Translations under genes and position numbers: made by a program
DNA from: Gonocerus acuteangulatus
Lineage: Eukaryota; Arthropoda; Insecta; Hemiptera; Coreidae
NCBI GenBank assembly: GCA_946811695.1
Contig: OX328123.1
Coordinates: forward strand, 33,697,373 to 33,761,372
Reading direction: 5' to 3'
DNA length: 64,000 nucleotides
Notes under the pieces: generated by a model
Databases searched by the model: none
Told to the model about the DNA's origin: nothing
The model's input: the letters and a program-made list of their open reading frames with translations, nothing else
In this document: positions 44,911 through 55,854 of the stretch, piece by piece
How the letters are laid out: the number at the start of each line of letters is the position of its first letter
Numbering within the stretch: the stretch's first letter is position 1

Positions 44911-45215
44911 TTTGTATATATATTTTTTTTAATTAAGAAAAAGAAAAAAAAGAAACATTTAACCAAAACACGTTCTAGTTAAATATTTAATTTAAAATAA
45001 AATTTTTAATGAATTTGCAGCAAAAAAAAATATAGCCGATGATGGGAGATACGATCTCGATACTTTCGGGGTGAGAATAGTGAGCGCAACCCCTGAGCCA
45101 AGGAGTAGTAGGCTGGAGAGAGGGGAGTAAGCCGGGTCCTTGGATGGAAACAGTAGCCTCTCAGCTGGGGCAGAGGGTAGACCCTAGACCGGCAGCAGCA
45201 GGAATCCCCCACTCC

Positions 45216-45850
45216 TGGGGCACAGCGTAAATCACTTCGAAAACTATGAGATTTTACTTACAGTTTTCCAGTGAATTGCTGAAGAAAATGCTGTGAAACT
45301 TTACACACTGAATGTTTCAAGTTATGGTAGGTTCTCTACCATTTTTTACGAACCAAAACGGCCTATAACCACTATTTTGACGTAAAAAGTAAGGAGCACT
45401 TATAAACGCTGTGACACTTGCAATGGCTAGGACCGTGTTGTTTCTTAAAATTGGAATTTGCAAATGTCTAAGTTATGCTTCTTAGTAACTATATACTTTA
45501 GCTCCTAACTCCTCATATATAACAGCGAAATATTACTCACCCATTAATATCCCAAGCCCTTCAGAAACTGTTCTCATTTTCTAAATAAATATTTTATAAT
45601 TTCAATTCAGATCCTTTGTAAACCTTTTTTTTAGTCCAACTTGTAATATAAACAGTAATGTTTACTTTTCATTATAACTTCCAACCTTTTATTGTGTCTC
45701 GTTGAGTTCTTCAATTAGCTCTGTGAATATGGTTTGAAATAAATTCAACATTCTATCTGCTTTACTGTAGGAATATAAATGTGTTTGAAACATAATTATG
45801 TCACGTCTTTGGTTGAGATAGTCTTTCTATGTGGAAAGTAAAGTATAATT
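45216..45850. other. No supported gene
   Basis: AT-rich DNA flanking the jockey element. Nothing recognised. Confidence 0.45.
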
Positions 45851-45948
45851 TTTACGTTCATTATTATTAACTAAGAATCTAACTATATTACCACCCTTAT
45901 TAACTATAAGTTACCACCCTTTTTTTCTAGCCAGGATAGGGCTGATAT

Positions 45949-45999
<51 letters not shown>
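45851..45999 (-). mobile_element. SINE body fragment with 51-base T run
   Basis: TTTTTACGTTCATTATTATT, TTACCACCCTTTTTTTCTAG and CCAGGATAGGGCTGATATG match the body of the 46815-47012 SINE. The T run at 45949-45999 corresponds to the short T-rich spacer between body and tRNA head in that copy, here greatly expanded. The head is absent. Confidence 0.65.
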
Positions 46000-46000
<1 letters not shown>

Positions 46001-46814
46001 ATAAATAAATAAAACAATGAATTAAATAAAATGTGGAGTTTACTCAAGGTGACCAAGAGTGGTTGAAGAAACACTAGCTTTGAATGTAATCGATTTAGTT
46101 CTATGCCAAATATTTTTGGATCATTTCGGAATTACTTTCTCGAAGTTGATATAAAAAGCGGAAAAGACAAAAAAAAAAAAAAAAAAAAAAAACCCTTGAA
46201 AAATGGAGATCTCATAAAGTTTTGAATACGAATAAACTGGTTCTAACGAACAACTTGGCCGGTCTCTCTGAAATGATATGGGGTTGATTCTCACCGTTCT
46301 ATTAAATAGGTATCCATAAACTTTCAGTTGTTAAGTCCATAGAACAAAAAACTCCTTCCAGGAGATGTAACGATGTCTGAATCCTATCTCCTAGTGATAG
46401 ATGGATATTGATAAGAAATCTATAACGGTCTTTCTGTTTTGAGGTATAGTTTCCAGACGACTGCCTCCATGGGTGTAGGTTTCTCCGATCTACAGGAGTT
46501 AATAAACCGAAGCATAGTTAGCGAGCCGTAGAACTGGGACCTAATATACAGGCTGCTCCTACAGGTGTTCTGCGCGTGCTACTCATTATTAAATAGTACT
46601 CTACATCCGCGAACTTATCAACTCCTAACTTCTTCCTGATGTAACTAAATGACCATAAACTATGGGCTCGATTAAAACCAGAGCAACGAAGAAAACAGTT
46701 GTCAAAGCGTGTCTTCCCGGTGAGTAGACACCGTTTCTATTTCGCTCACTTCTGCCTTAAAACGTTTACACAGGCTCAACTAAGACTGTTTATAGCATAA
46801 ACAATTTTTCATTT

Positions 46815-47012
46815 AAATTTTAACGTCTATTATTATTAACTAAGAATTTTAGGACGGTTTATCTATACGTTACCCCCCTCTCCTAACCAGGATAGGGCTG
46901 ATTTATTTTCTTTTTTCTAAAGAAAAGCCACCACCCCATAGTGGGAATCGAACCCAGGACCCTTGGCGCGGAGTGTTAAGTGCTCACGCCTTATCACTCA
47001 CGGCTACCGGGC
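46815..47012 (-). mobile_element. tRNA-derived SINE, complete head and body
   Basis: Minus strand: head from about 47012 with an A-box-like GGTAGCCGTGAGTGATAAGG and a perfect B box GGTTCGATTCC (46944-46954), then a T/A-rich spacer and a body ending TAGACGTTAAAATTTAAATG. Head and box spacing fit a class II (Ser/Leu-like) tRNA ancestor with a long variable arm. Related fragments are at 22247 and 45851. It would be transcribed by RNA polymerase III and depend on a LINE for mobility. Confidence 0.7.
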
Positions 47013-47695
47013 CTCCTAGTGTAAACAATATTAAAGACAGTTCGGCAGTGGTTTCTCGTGAACTCTCTCAACATGACCAGGAATTTAGAGAGTTTTATCG
47101 AATGAGCTCAGATAGGAGAATACTTTCTTACGCCAATACGCTAAAATCAAATAAAAAATAAATAAAAACATATACTTAACATCAAAGGTAGAAAATACTA
47201 ATATTTTTTCCATGCAAAACCTATCATTTCTGACTTGAAATAATATTTCAACATACAATTCCATATGTACGAGTTCTCCTCAATCAATTTTACAAAGGAA
47301 ATAGTGAACTCTGTGTCCTCTTGATGCCCCGATATCATTAATATCATACGTATCGTACGATAGAACGACCTGGCAGCTTTGTCGCCCGTACCGATGAGAC
47401 TCCGATATTTATTGGTGTAATATCGCCATCGTGGCATTGTGCACTAGATTAGTTGCTTTCATAGTCTTTTCATCATTTTGAGTCTTCGGATCGGGTTGCT
47501 TATCGCATCCCTCCATTGTGAACCGCAACTATTATATACGTTCTTCCCATATAATTTTTGTAATATACATAAATTTTTAAAATAAGCGTAGAATCTCGAG
47601 TGTTAAGGTGGGAGTTTTCTTTGCTCTCTGGCTTATGGGTTAGATTCTCTTTTGTAGTGGTAGCTAGGGATTCCCTCTATGTAAACTAAATAATC
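47013..47695. other. No supported gene
   Basis: Nothing recognised. The minus frame at 47198-47437 lacks motifs or splice context. Confidence 0.4.
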
Positions 47696-47697
47696 TG

Positions 47698-47699
<2 letters not shown>

Positions 47700-47745
<46 letters not shown>

Positions 47746-47880
47746 TAGCTGTTACCCGGTGTGCCATGCTACACCTACTTTATATTAAATAGGTGTTACC
47801 GGGTGTGGCATGCTACACATGTTTCATATTAAATACCTGTTACCCAGCATGTCATGGTACTCTTACTTTATATTATATAT
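47700..47880. repeat. TA array followed by ~45-bp tandem units
   Basis: After the TA array (47700-47744) the sequence CTAGCTGTTACCCGGTGTGC begins a unit repeated at about 47750, 47794 and 47839 with 10-15 percent divergence (TGTTACC...CATGCTACAC...TTATATTAAATA). The 'ACTAGCTGTTACCCG' start next to a TA array is a recurring repeat junction in invertebrate genomes. Confidence 0.7.
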
Positions 47881-47884
47881 TAAA

Positions 47885-48600
47885 ATGAATGGTTATATGA
47901 CACTTGTTCAAATTATGAGAAAGTAAGTTTATAAGTTGAGAGCTCAGTTAAAAAAATTATTTTTCAAATTTTCACTGAATGTGGGGTGGAAAATAAATTA
48001 ACCCTTATTTTAAAAAGTATACTGGAATCATGTAATTGTAGTACCACTTTAAAGAAAATCGTAACCAAACTGCCTGTGTATAATTTTTTAAAGAAAATAA
48101 TGTGTGGTCCATAAATAAATATATATTAAAAAATAGCAACAAAATGAAGCATTTAATTAAGTTTATACTTACTTAGTTATAAGTTTTAATCTAGTATACC
48201 TGAAACTATTCTTTATTTGTATTGTTTTTGTTTTTTTAAATATAATATTAATATGTTATGTTCTATACCTTTTCATGTAATAATCTGTAACTAAGGTTTT
48301 TTTTTTTCTATGATTGAAAAAGTAATTGATGCAGGATTTATGTTAATTGAGCCAAAAGGAAAGTATTAAAAACTTTTTGTTCCAAATAAACTTTCATTTA
48401 TTTATTTATTTTATTTATTTATTTATTGTGTTTCGTATTTTGTACGATAAACACACTGAGTTAAGTCTTCTAAGAGATCAGGAATTGATTATAAATTTAT
48501 ATATTATTATGAATCTAGGATGTATGGATTTAAATAAAATATATTAAAGGCTTAAAAATGATTAGAGCTTTAACTTTAAGTCATAAAAGTAATGCACTTT
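47885..48600. other. No supported gene
   Basis: AT-rich DNA with a (TTTA)n run at 48396-48427. Probably flank of the LINE that follows. Confidence 0.45.
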
Positions 48601-48605
48601 TTCAT

Positions 48606-51600
48606 GGGATAAAAATGTGATTGCATCAACGAATCTTCTAGGTCTTCATATGAGATCGTATAATCCTGTATTTCGTAGATATGTTAAGATACTGTCTATG
48701 TACTGGCTACCTTCAGCGAGAAGTTCACACATGTTGTAAGGGATGGTTAAGTCTTGCCGTCTAATGCAGTCTGTTAGAATGTGTTTTATTGTTAAGTCTG
48801 AATTACAAATTTCACACGATGGACTCTCTTGTCTTGTCATTAAGTATTTGTGAGTAAGTCTTGAATGGTCAATCCTAAGTCGAGCCAATACAACCTCCTC
48901 CCTTCTATTGGCTCGATAACTGGATGGCCAGTCTTTGACAGTAGGTTTTATAGTCCGTAATTTGTTGTCCGTAAGTATCGTCCAAGAGTGTTCCCAGTTT
49001 TCCAAAATAAATGTCTTCATAGATCTGTTCATGTCTTCATGTGGAATTGGTCCGTTATCTATGTCTGTCCGTTCTGCAGCTATTTTTGCGTGGGTGTCTG
49101 CAATCGGATTTTTCCCTAGACCTTCATGACCAGGTAGCCAGTACAATGTTACATGTTTGTGTAGAGAGTGTATTGTCTTAAGTATTTTTGAGAGTATAGG
49201 ATGAGAGGTGTATTTGTCTTTTAGTGCTTGAAGTGAACTCAGTGAGTCGGTGTAAATAACAATGTCACGTCTGTCTGAAGTTGGTATGTTCTCCAAGCCA
49301 ATAAGTATGCCGTAGAGCTCAGCTGTAAACGAACTGCAGTGATCATTTAATTTTTTAGTTATTATTTGCTCTTCCATAACAGCTGCTGCTCCCACACCTT
49401 TATCGGATTTCGACCCATCAGTGAAGATAGAGAGTTTCTGGCTGTTTTGGATAGTGAAAGTTTTAAACATTTCCTTATAAATTAATTTTGATGTTGGGCT
49501 TAATTTATTAAATTTAGAAAGGGTAATGTCCACATTATAACTGTTTAATAACCAAGGAGGGGAAGGGGTAGTGCCAAATGTCAGTATCTCCGTTTCTTCG
49601 AATTGTGAAATATTATCCAGTTCTCTATATCTTACACTGAAAGGTCTCTGGGCTTGGGGTTTGGATCTGTACAAGTCGTAGTAAGGATTATCGATACTCA
49701 TATGAAGGCATTCGGAGTTACACATGGCTCTGGATTTATGCATTTGAGTTATAAGGAGAATTTTACGGCGGTACTCTAGAGGAGGTTCGCCGGACTCAGC
49801 ATACAGGCTTACCACAGGGCTACTCCTGAAAGCTCCAAGAGACAGGCGAAGGCCGGTGTTGTGGATAGTGTTTAACATTTTGAGTGCGCTTGGTCTGGCT
49901 GATGCGTAGGCAACACTTCCATAATCGATAATGGATCTTGTGAAAGTTCGATAAAATTGGAGCATTGTTTTCCGATCTGCTCCCCACTTTGTGCAACTGA
50001 TGACCCTCAACAAATTTAGGGATTTTTTACATTTCAGAATAGTATTTTTTAAATGTGGGATCCATGTCAACCGATTATCGAATACCAGACCAAGAAATTT
50101 GAGTGTAGTGGCGTGTGTTATAAGTTGTGAATTCAGCGTCACTTCTGGAACAGGTTGGAGTTTTTTCCTTGTAAATAGGATACATTGGGATTTTTCCCTT
50201 GACAGGATGAGACCGTGTTTGTCACTCCAATATTCCAGGTGATTTATGCAATTTTGTATGGACATTTCAGCCTCCCTGAGTGTTTGTGATTTTTTAAAAA
50301 TAAGGAGATCATCTACATAAAGACAGTAGGATATGTCTGGAGGTATCTCATCTCGGATAGAATCAATTCCTACTTTGAAGAGTGTCGTGCTCAGCACACA
50401 TCCTTGAGGAACACCATTTTTTTGGGTGAAGGTGTCTGAAACATTATCATCTATCCTAACCCGGAATCTTCGTTCAGAAAGAAACTCTGATATAACTTTA
50501 AGAATTTTCCCTTGTAATCCCCATTTCACCATTTCAGAGATTATAGACCATCGCCAAACGCAGTCGAACGCTTTCTGAATGTCAAACGAAACGGCTAGTA
50601 CACATTCTCTATTTATAAATGCATTTAATATTTCACTCTCCAGTCTTAAGATGTGATCCATTGTAGAATGATTTTTTTTGAATCCACATTGAAAACCGGA
50701 TAGTAAATTATTTCTTTCGATAAACCAGACGAGACGTTTGTTCAACATTCTCTCGAATATTTTACTGACACAACTGGTCAAGGCGATGGGTCTGTAGCTC
50801 CCTGGTTCGGTCTTGTCCTTATGGGGTTTCAACACTGGAATCACTATTAACTCTCTCCAACAATCAGGGAATTGCCCTGTCTCATAGATTTTATTTAGAA
50901 TTTTCAACAAATGAAATATTCCACTATTGGGTAGATTTTTCAACATCCTATAATATATTCCATCTTGACCAGGAGAAGTATTTTTTGAGCATTTTAGTGC
51001 GTCTTGTAGTTCGTCAATAGTAAAGTCTTCATTTAGTGGATGTTGATGTTTTATGTTTATGGTCAGTAAAGTAGTTTCAGTATTGTTTTTGTATAGTAGA
51101 AAACGTCTAGAATAATTGGAGTCACTGGATATTGCTGAAAAGTGGCGTCCTAAAATGTTAACTATATCAGTCTTGTCAGTGAAAATAGTGTTGTCTGATT
51201 TAATTCCTGCTATGGGTTGTCTATATTTTTTGTGTTGTATTTTACCAATAGTTTGCCATATTAGTTCTGGTGGTGTATATCTATTAAGGGAGTTTAAAAA
51301 ATCTACCCAACATTGTTTTTTATTTTCATTTATGATCCTTCGGGAGATTGCCTTTGCTTTTTTATATTTAATGAGGTTCTCAGTTGATGGGAAGTGGGAA
51401 AATTTTCTGAGAGCTTTTCGACGTTCTCTCACAGCATTAGTGCAGTGTTGGTTCCACCAAGGTGCAGGTGCTCTTTTGATATTTCTAGTAGATTTAGGGA
51501 TAGACATCTCAGAAGCCTCATTGATTAATTTGTTAAAGTTCTCAATCGTTGTAATGGTAGATATTTTACTACTAATAAGACTTTGAAATTTTGACCAGTC

Positions 51601-52266
51601 AGCTTTATCGAAATTGAACTTTTGAAGGCTTTGAAAAATTTCCTGCCTGCTTTGGTCATACACTACTACTGGAAAGTGATCACTATTGTATGAATCTGCA
51701 CAAACGTCCACATTAAAGCGTGTGAAGATATCTGGCGTACACGCAGCAATGTCAATGTTTGTAAACGTACCATGACGAGGACAAAGGTGAGTTGGTCTAG
51801 GGCAATTAAATGTTATCAAGTCCGACTTTTCTAAGCATTCATAGAGCCGCCTACCTCTGCTGTTGATCCTGGATGAGCCCCAGTGTATGTGCTCAGCGTT
51901 TACATCACCCGTTACCACTATAGGAGGTGGTAGCTGAGTGAATAAATCACCAAGAAGATGAGTATTAATTGCTTCACTTGGTGGAATGTATAGACTGCAA
52001 ATGGTGATTCTATATGGGATGTGTACTGATGTAGCGACTGCTTGGAGTGTTGTTCGTAGGTTGATTGATTCACTGTAAACAGATTCCTTGATAGATATAG
52101 AAACACCTCCCGAAGCTTTACCACCAAGAGTATAATCTCTTTTGTATGTAGTGAAGACTTGAAGATAAACGAAGCCTTGAAGATTATACTTACCTGGCGT
52201 GGGGGTTACCGTGATCACGAAATAAACTTTCATATTTTGTTGTAGAAATTTTCCGTTATATTTCAA
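48606..52266 (-). mobile_element. I-superfamily LINE, ORF2-bearing copy
   Basis: The element covers the ORF plus a short 3'UTR of about 40 bp with GACCTAGAAGATTCGTTGATG immediately after the stop. No ORF1 is visible on the 5' side (52267-52430), so the copy is 5'-truncated. A SINE lies just beyond, at 52425. Fragments of the same or a close family lie at 2250-3470 and 28960-29165. Confidence 0.85.
48646..52266 (-). CDS. LINE polyprotein: AP endonuclease, reverse transcriptase, RNase H
   Basis: An uninterrupted 1206-codon frame. Endonuclease: GGVSISIKESVYSE, then TGDVNAEHIHWGSS and YNSDHFPVVVYD. The usual opening W-N-x-x-G and Q-E-T-H blocks are not readable in the first 40 residues, which look replaced or frameshifted. 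Reverse transcriptase: GQDGIYYRMLKNL, SFDIQKAFDCVW (motif A), NGVPQGCVLSTTLF (B), YCLYVDDLLIF (C, YVDD box). RNase H: FTDGSKSD, FTAELYGILIGLE, IYTDSLSSLQ, YWLPGHEGLG, IADTHAK. The C-terminal metal-binding motif is CEICNSDLTIKHILTDC (C-x2-C-x7-H-x4-C). RNase H after RT places it near the I/Outcast/R1 groups. The open frame of this length implies recent insertion. It encodes target-primed reverse transcription enzymes but probably lacks a full endonuclease. Confidence 0.9.
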   Translation of the reverse strand: MKYNGKFLQQNMKVYFVITVTPTPGKYNLQGFVYLQVFTTYKRDYTLGGKASGGVSISIKESVYSESINLRTTLQAVATSVHIPYRITICSLYIPPSEAINTHLLGDLFTQLPPPIVVTGDVNAEHIHWGSSRINSRGRRLYECLEKSDLITFNCPRPTHLCPRHGTFTNIDIAACTPDIFTRFNVDVCADSYNSDHFPVVVYDQSRQEIFQSLQKFNFDKADWSKFQSLISSKISTITTIENFNKLINEASEMSIPKSTRNIKRAPAPWWNQHCTNAVRERRKALRKFSHFPSTENLIKYKKAKAISRRIINENKKQCWVDFLNSLNRYTPPELIWQTIGKIQHKKYRQPIAGIKSDNTIFTDKTDIVNILGRHFSAISSDSNYSRRFLLYKNNTETTLLTINIKHQHPLNEDFTIDELQDALKCSKNTSPGQDGIYYRMLKNLPNSGIFHLLKILNKIYETGQFPDCWRELIVIPVLKPHKDKTEPGSYRPIALTSCVSKIFERMLNKRLVWFIERNNLLSGFQCGFKKNHSTMDHILRLESEILNAFINRECVLAVSFDIQKAFDCVWRWSIISEMVKWGLQGKILKVISEFLSERRFRVRIDDNVSDTFTQKNGVPQGCVLSTTLFKVGIDSIRDEIPPDISYCLYVDDLLIFKKSQTLREAEMSIQNCINHLEYWSDKHGLILSREKSQCILFTRKKLQPVPEVTLNSQLITHATTLKFLGLVFDNRLTWIPHLKNTILKCKKSLNLLRVISCTKWGADRKTMLQFYRTFTRSIIDYGSVAYASARPSALKMLNTIHNTGLRLSLGAFRSSPVVSLYAESGEPPLEYRRKILLITQMHKSRAMCNSECLHMSIDNPYYDLYRSKPQAQRPFSVRYRELDNISQFEETEILTFGTTPSPPWLLNSYNVDITLSKFNKLSPTSKLIYKEMFKTFTIQNSQKLSIFTDGSKSDKGVGAAAVMEEQIITKKLNDHCSSFTAELYGILIGLENIPTSDRRDIVIYTDSLSSLQALKDKYTSHPILSKILKTIHSLHKHVTLYWLPGHEGLGKNPIADTHAKIAAERTDIDNGPIPHEDMNRSMKTFILENWEHSWTILTDNKLRTIKPTVKDWPSSYRANRREEVVLARLRIDHSRLTHKYLMTRQESPSCEICNSDLTIKHILTDCIRRQDLTIPYNMCELLAEGSQYIDSILTYLRNTGLYDLI

Positions 52267-52419
52267 ATCTTAAGGTTTATGAGCTCTTCTTTAAGGATAG
52301 CCCTTTTGTCATAGGAAATAGGGGTATCTAAGAAAAACAAATTTAGATATTTTTGTTGCAGCTATAGACAACAATGAATTAAAGCTATTTGGGAATTTCA
52401 ATAAGGACTTATACTAAAT

Positions 52420-52800
52420 AAATTAATGGGGGATTAATTTGATTTGGCGAGTGGTCGAGGTTAGCTCAGTGGTAGAGCACTTGACTAATAAACTGGAGCA
52501 CCTGAGATCGAATCTCGAGCAAACAATAAAGATTTTTTCTTCTAATGTCTTCGTTCTTGGGTTGAATTTGGCCTCACTGGCACTCCCTAGGGCAACCCAG
52601 CCTTTAATAAATTTACCAATGGATACCCTGGGTGCTAATGGGTTGAGGTGTCGAAGCAGCCTAGGGGAAAATCAGGCGGCTGGAGCATAGTACTGACCAC
52701 ACTATCTCCCTAGTGTGCTGTACAGTCATGAATCAGATTCCTCTATAGTATCTGCCACTTAGGGTCCTCGTGGCATTATTTTATTTTTTTTTTTTTTTTG
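52420..52800 (+). mobile_element. tRNA-derived SINE, copy 1 of a two-copy family
   Basis: A box TAGCTCAGTGGT (52462-52473) and B box AGATCGAATCT (52505-52515) lie in a tRNA-like head. A long unique body follows (ACCCAGCCTTTAATAAATTT; AAAATCAGGCGGCTGGAGCA; TGTGCTGTACAGTCATGAAT), ending with a T run at 52786-52799. About 35 bp upstream of the head (ATTAATGGGGGATTAATTTG) are shared with the minus-strand copy at 57765-58165, so they belong to the element. The 83-codon frame over it is a shadow found identically in both copies. Confidence 0.85.
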
Positions 52801-53635
52801 ATTTTGCAACAATATTGTGCTCAAATTGCAAGCGTATTTAAATAATGGAGTAGTCAGAGGATATAAATATCTCAGACAAAAGAAAGCAGATATAAAAATG
52901 TAATAAAACTGCTGGGTGTAAATATGTCAATAATAAAGAGGCTTGGCATATTTAGATTAATAGAAAATTGCATGGAAAATTCAATTCACCTGGGGGGGGG
53001 GATAAATGAAAGAATTCATTTTAATAAGAAGGAAATGGTTTAAAGACAATTCCACGACAGCACATTAAAATGATATAAATTTAAATATTAAAAGTGAAAT
53101 TAAGTTAGGCTTACGATGGACAAAACGTTATGAAACAATAAAAATGATATAAAACTCCATGGTTAATGGAACATATTTTTTTAAAGGTTCTAAGATTGAG
53201 GGCTTGGAGGAATAATTTATGATAATAAAGTAAATATTTTTGGTACAAATCTAGAAGAGAATGTAATTGATTCCTTCTGCAAGTTATTCATAATGGGTAT
53301 TACTACCATATTTTTTAAAATTAAATGTGCCTTTTGACCCTTTTTATAATTAAAATTGTTGAGATAAGAAATGATTTAAAAGTAGTAAAAGTGTGGGAGA
53401 TTCATAAAAGCATGTCAAGTTCATATTCATTTATTACACACACAAACAGCAAGATGTACATCACTTCACATTATAAATTGTATAACCGACAAAAATGTTC
53501 CTCCCTAAGGCAGGAAGTATGAACAATATATGAAATATAAAATATCAAATTTAACATATTTCTGAATTTCTCAAATGTTTCTTTACACAATGAGCTTGTA
53601 AGCATGTCTCCAATATATTCATTTGACTCAAATGT
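52800..53635. other. No supported gene
   Basis: AT-rich. Could contain further Copia relic downstream of the recognised part, but I cannot read it. Confidence 0.4.
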
Positions 53636-53636
53636 T

Positions 53637-54480
53637 AGACAACTCCATTGTTTTCAATTGAAAAAAAAATGGAGTTGTCCAACTTTGATAACAATCTCCT
53701 CAAATATACACTTCCGAATTGATTTTACCATTTAAGAATGCAGTCTCTATGTCCAACTGTTCAACATATTGCATTTACAACTTTCTTATTTTCAACTAAA
53801 TCCCAAGTATTATTTTGTTTAAAACTATACATTTGTATTTATCCAAGGCTTTCATCTAAAAATTAATCAAGTCCGGTTCCTTTTCTTCATTAAAATTTTT
53901 CATCAGTTCCCACTAACCTAACTATTAACTAATCATCATCATCAACATGCATAGTGACTATGATTTTATTATTCAAAAGTACTCCGGAGCTTCACTATAA
54001 CGGATTAAAATGCAAATATTCACCTTCTTACCCCATTTAAAAGTCCTTATTTGTTCTGGTTTCTTAAGAACAACTTTACTACCATATAAACATAACTTAG
54101 AAACATCTGGTTTTTTTCCAAATATATTTTATAGGATGTTTTATTCTCAATGGTTTTAGCTAAAGTGCGATTTTTCAAATAAGTTACTCCACAAACAATT
54201 TTTGGCCAAAACTTTTTTACAACAATAGATTCTGCCAGTAAACAATGACATATATTCATAATTGTTCTATATAATTGGTCAGCAGTTCTCTTTAATTTGT
54301 GAATATATGAGGGGGGTGAATATATATGGATTAATTTAGATACTCTTATTCTTTGTAAAAGCATAAATCATACTATTTAAATATTCCTTACCATTGTCAC
54401 ATCTCATAATTTTAATTCTCTTATTTGTTAATTTTCCAAGCAATTAAACACTTCTATATTCTATATTAACACCATGTATG
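53637..54480 (-). pseudogene. Copia-type LTR retrotransposon pol relic (integrase to reverse transcriptase)
   Basis: Reading down the minus strand: IKIMRCDNGKEYLNS (integrase core Asp), then HIYSPPSYIHKLKRTADQLY, ESIVVKKFWPKIVCGVTYLK, NRTLAKTIENKTSYKIYLEK (frame 54047-54364), then LLNNKIIVTMHVDDD, NNTWDLVENKKVV and DIETAFLNGKINSEVYI, the last being RT motif A. Block order is that of Ty1/Copia pol. Numerous stops and frameshifts. No LTRs located. A hairpin (ACAACTCCATT / AATGGAGTTGT, 53640-53681) interrupts the 3' part. Confidence 0.8.
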
Positions 54481-54615
54481 GCATAACTAAAAGATGAAAA
54501 TAGACAAACAAAGGATAAAACAGTTTTAACGAAATGTTTCGAAAAAGATTTGTTAAAAACATAAACCGTTTAAATGTATTTGCAAGCTTTTACTAAGCAA
54601 ATGCATATGATAAAA

Positions 54616-55655
54616 GTCCGTCACGCAGGAGCTGCATAACTAAGCACTTTCCTCAGAATTTGGGTAGTGTAGACTGCTTTCCAGAACAATTTGCTTAAAA
54701 TATCCTACATAAATAAAATAAAAACATGAATAGTTCTCTTTTAATTTTGTAATGAGTAACTGATAAATTATTAATTTGCTTCCAGAGTTATCTTTACACA
54801 TAGTACCTACTGCACTACGTAATAAATACAAAAAACCTCATATTATCGTATTTTGATCTAACGCAGGAACCGGATACAGTCCCTCTAGCGCTCCTTGCGG
54901 CGCCTTTGTGAACCTATGTCTGGCTGCCTTTTCTATTGAAATATATTACAAAGTAAACCCCCCGATTCATCTCATTTTTACAACACTTCTTTCTCATGAG
55001 TTACCCACGACGTATACCGCATTTCGTTACAATAAAGCAGAAATTACGACCAGTATGAGTATATTAGTAATTTTGGTCCGGAGTAAACCCCCCCTCCTAA
55101 AGAACCGATTTAGTTTATTTTTACAACACATATTTACCTGTAGATTACCACTACGAAAAAAGAGTTTCGTCGAAATATACCAAAAATCACGGTTGGTAGT
55201 GGCGAATTGGTATTGTGGGTCTGGAGTAAACCCCCCCTCCTAATGAACCGATTTAGTTTATTTTTACAACACATATTTACCTGTAGATTACCACTATGAA
55301 TACCGAGTTTCGTCGAAATATACCCAAAATCGTGGCTGGTAGTGGCGAATTGGTATTGTCGGTCCGGAGTAAACCCCCCCTCCTTATGAACTGATTTAGT
55401 TCATTTTTATATCTCACTTTTCTCTCTATATTACTACTACGAATACCAAGTTTCGTTGAAATATAACAAATATTACGGCTGAAATGGTCAAATTAGTGTT
55501 CTGGGCTCGGGGTAAACCCCCCCTTCCGGTGGACCGATTTTGGTGGTTAACGAACTCGTTCAATCGTTTGCTAATTGAATGCTATATACCAAGTTTCGTG
55601 GCGAAAAAAACAAAAACTCTGGCCGCTATCGTGTTAACAGACACATATATATATA

Positions 55656-55717
<62 letters not shown>

Positions 55718-55850
55718 TATATATAAATTTTAACGGGGGTCATTTTCGCTGTCTACTAGGTAGGATCGATAAAGATTTGAAGAAATTTTTCAAAAATTCC
55801 GTCATGAGTCCAACCTCAATAGCTACTTTCCTTCGGAGGAAAGTGCTAAA
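54616..55850 (+). mobile_element. Helentron-like non-autonomous element, copy 3
   Basis: Same plan as copies at 22729 and 31038: TCCGTCACGCAGGAGCTGCA start, subterminal AAGCACTTTCCTCAGAA, tandem units with GGAGTAAACCCCCC, TA array (about 55641-55732), 3' hairpin CTTTCCTTCGGAGGAAAG and TGCTAA. The 5' unique block has two small insertions relative to the others (near 54735 and 54770), so this is the most diverged of the three. Confidence 0.7.
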
Positions 55851-55854
55851 ACGG

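Larger units (their letters stand above)
40623..45215 (-). mobile_element. Nearly complete jockey-clade LINE
   Basis: Order on the minus strand: GC-rich 5' leader (about 45215-44911), ORF1, ORF2, a 3'UTR of about 200 bp, AATAAA signal (plus TTTATT at 40655-40660) and a 25-base A tail (plus T run 40623-40647). The 5' end is estimated from the drop in GC content. I could not find a convincing target duplication. ORF1 is open throughout and ORF2 has a single late frameshift, so the insertion is young but probably no longer autonomous. Confidence 0.9.

Noticed and set aside
46925..47012. Possible tRNA gene on the minus strand (also at 38200, 17080 and 52450)
   Set aside because: A and B boxes are good, but acceptor stems do not pair and each is joined to a SINE body, with related copies elsewhere for most of them.
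52439..52690. An 83-codon frame repeated almost identically at 57899-58150
   Set aside because: It lies inside the two SINE copies. The conservation comes from the SINE, and the frame covers its tRNA-like head.
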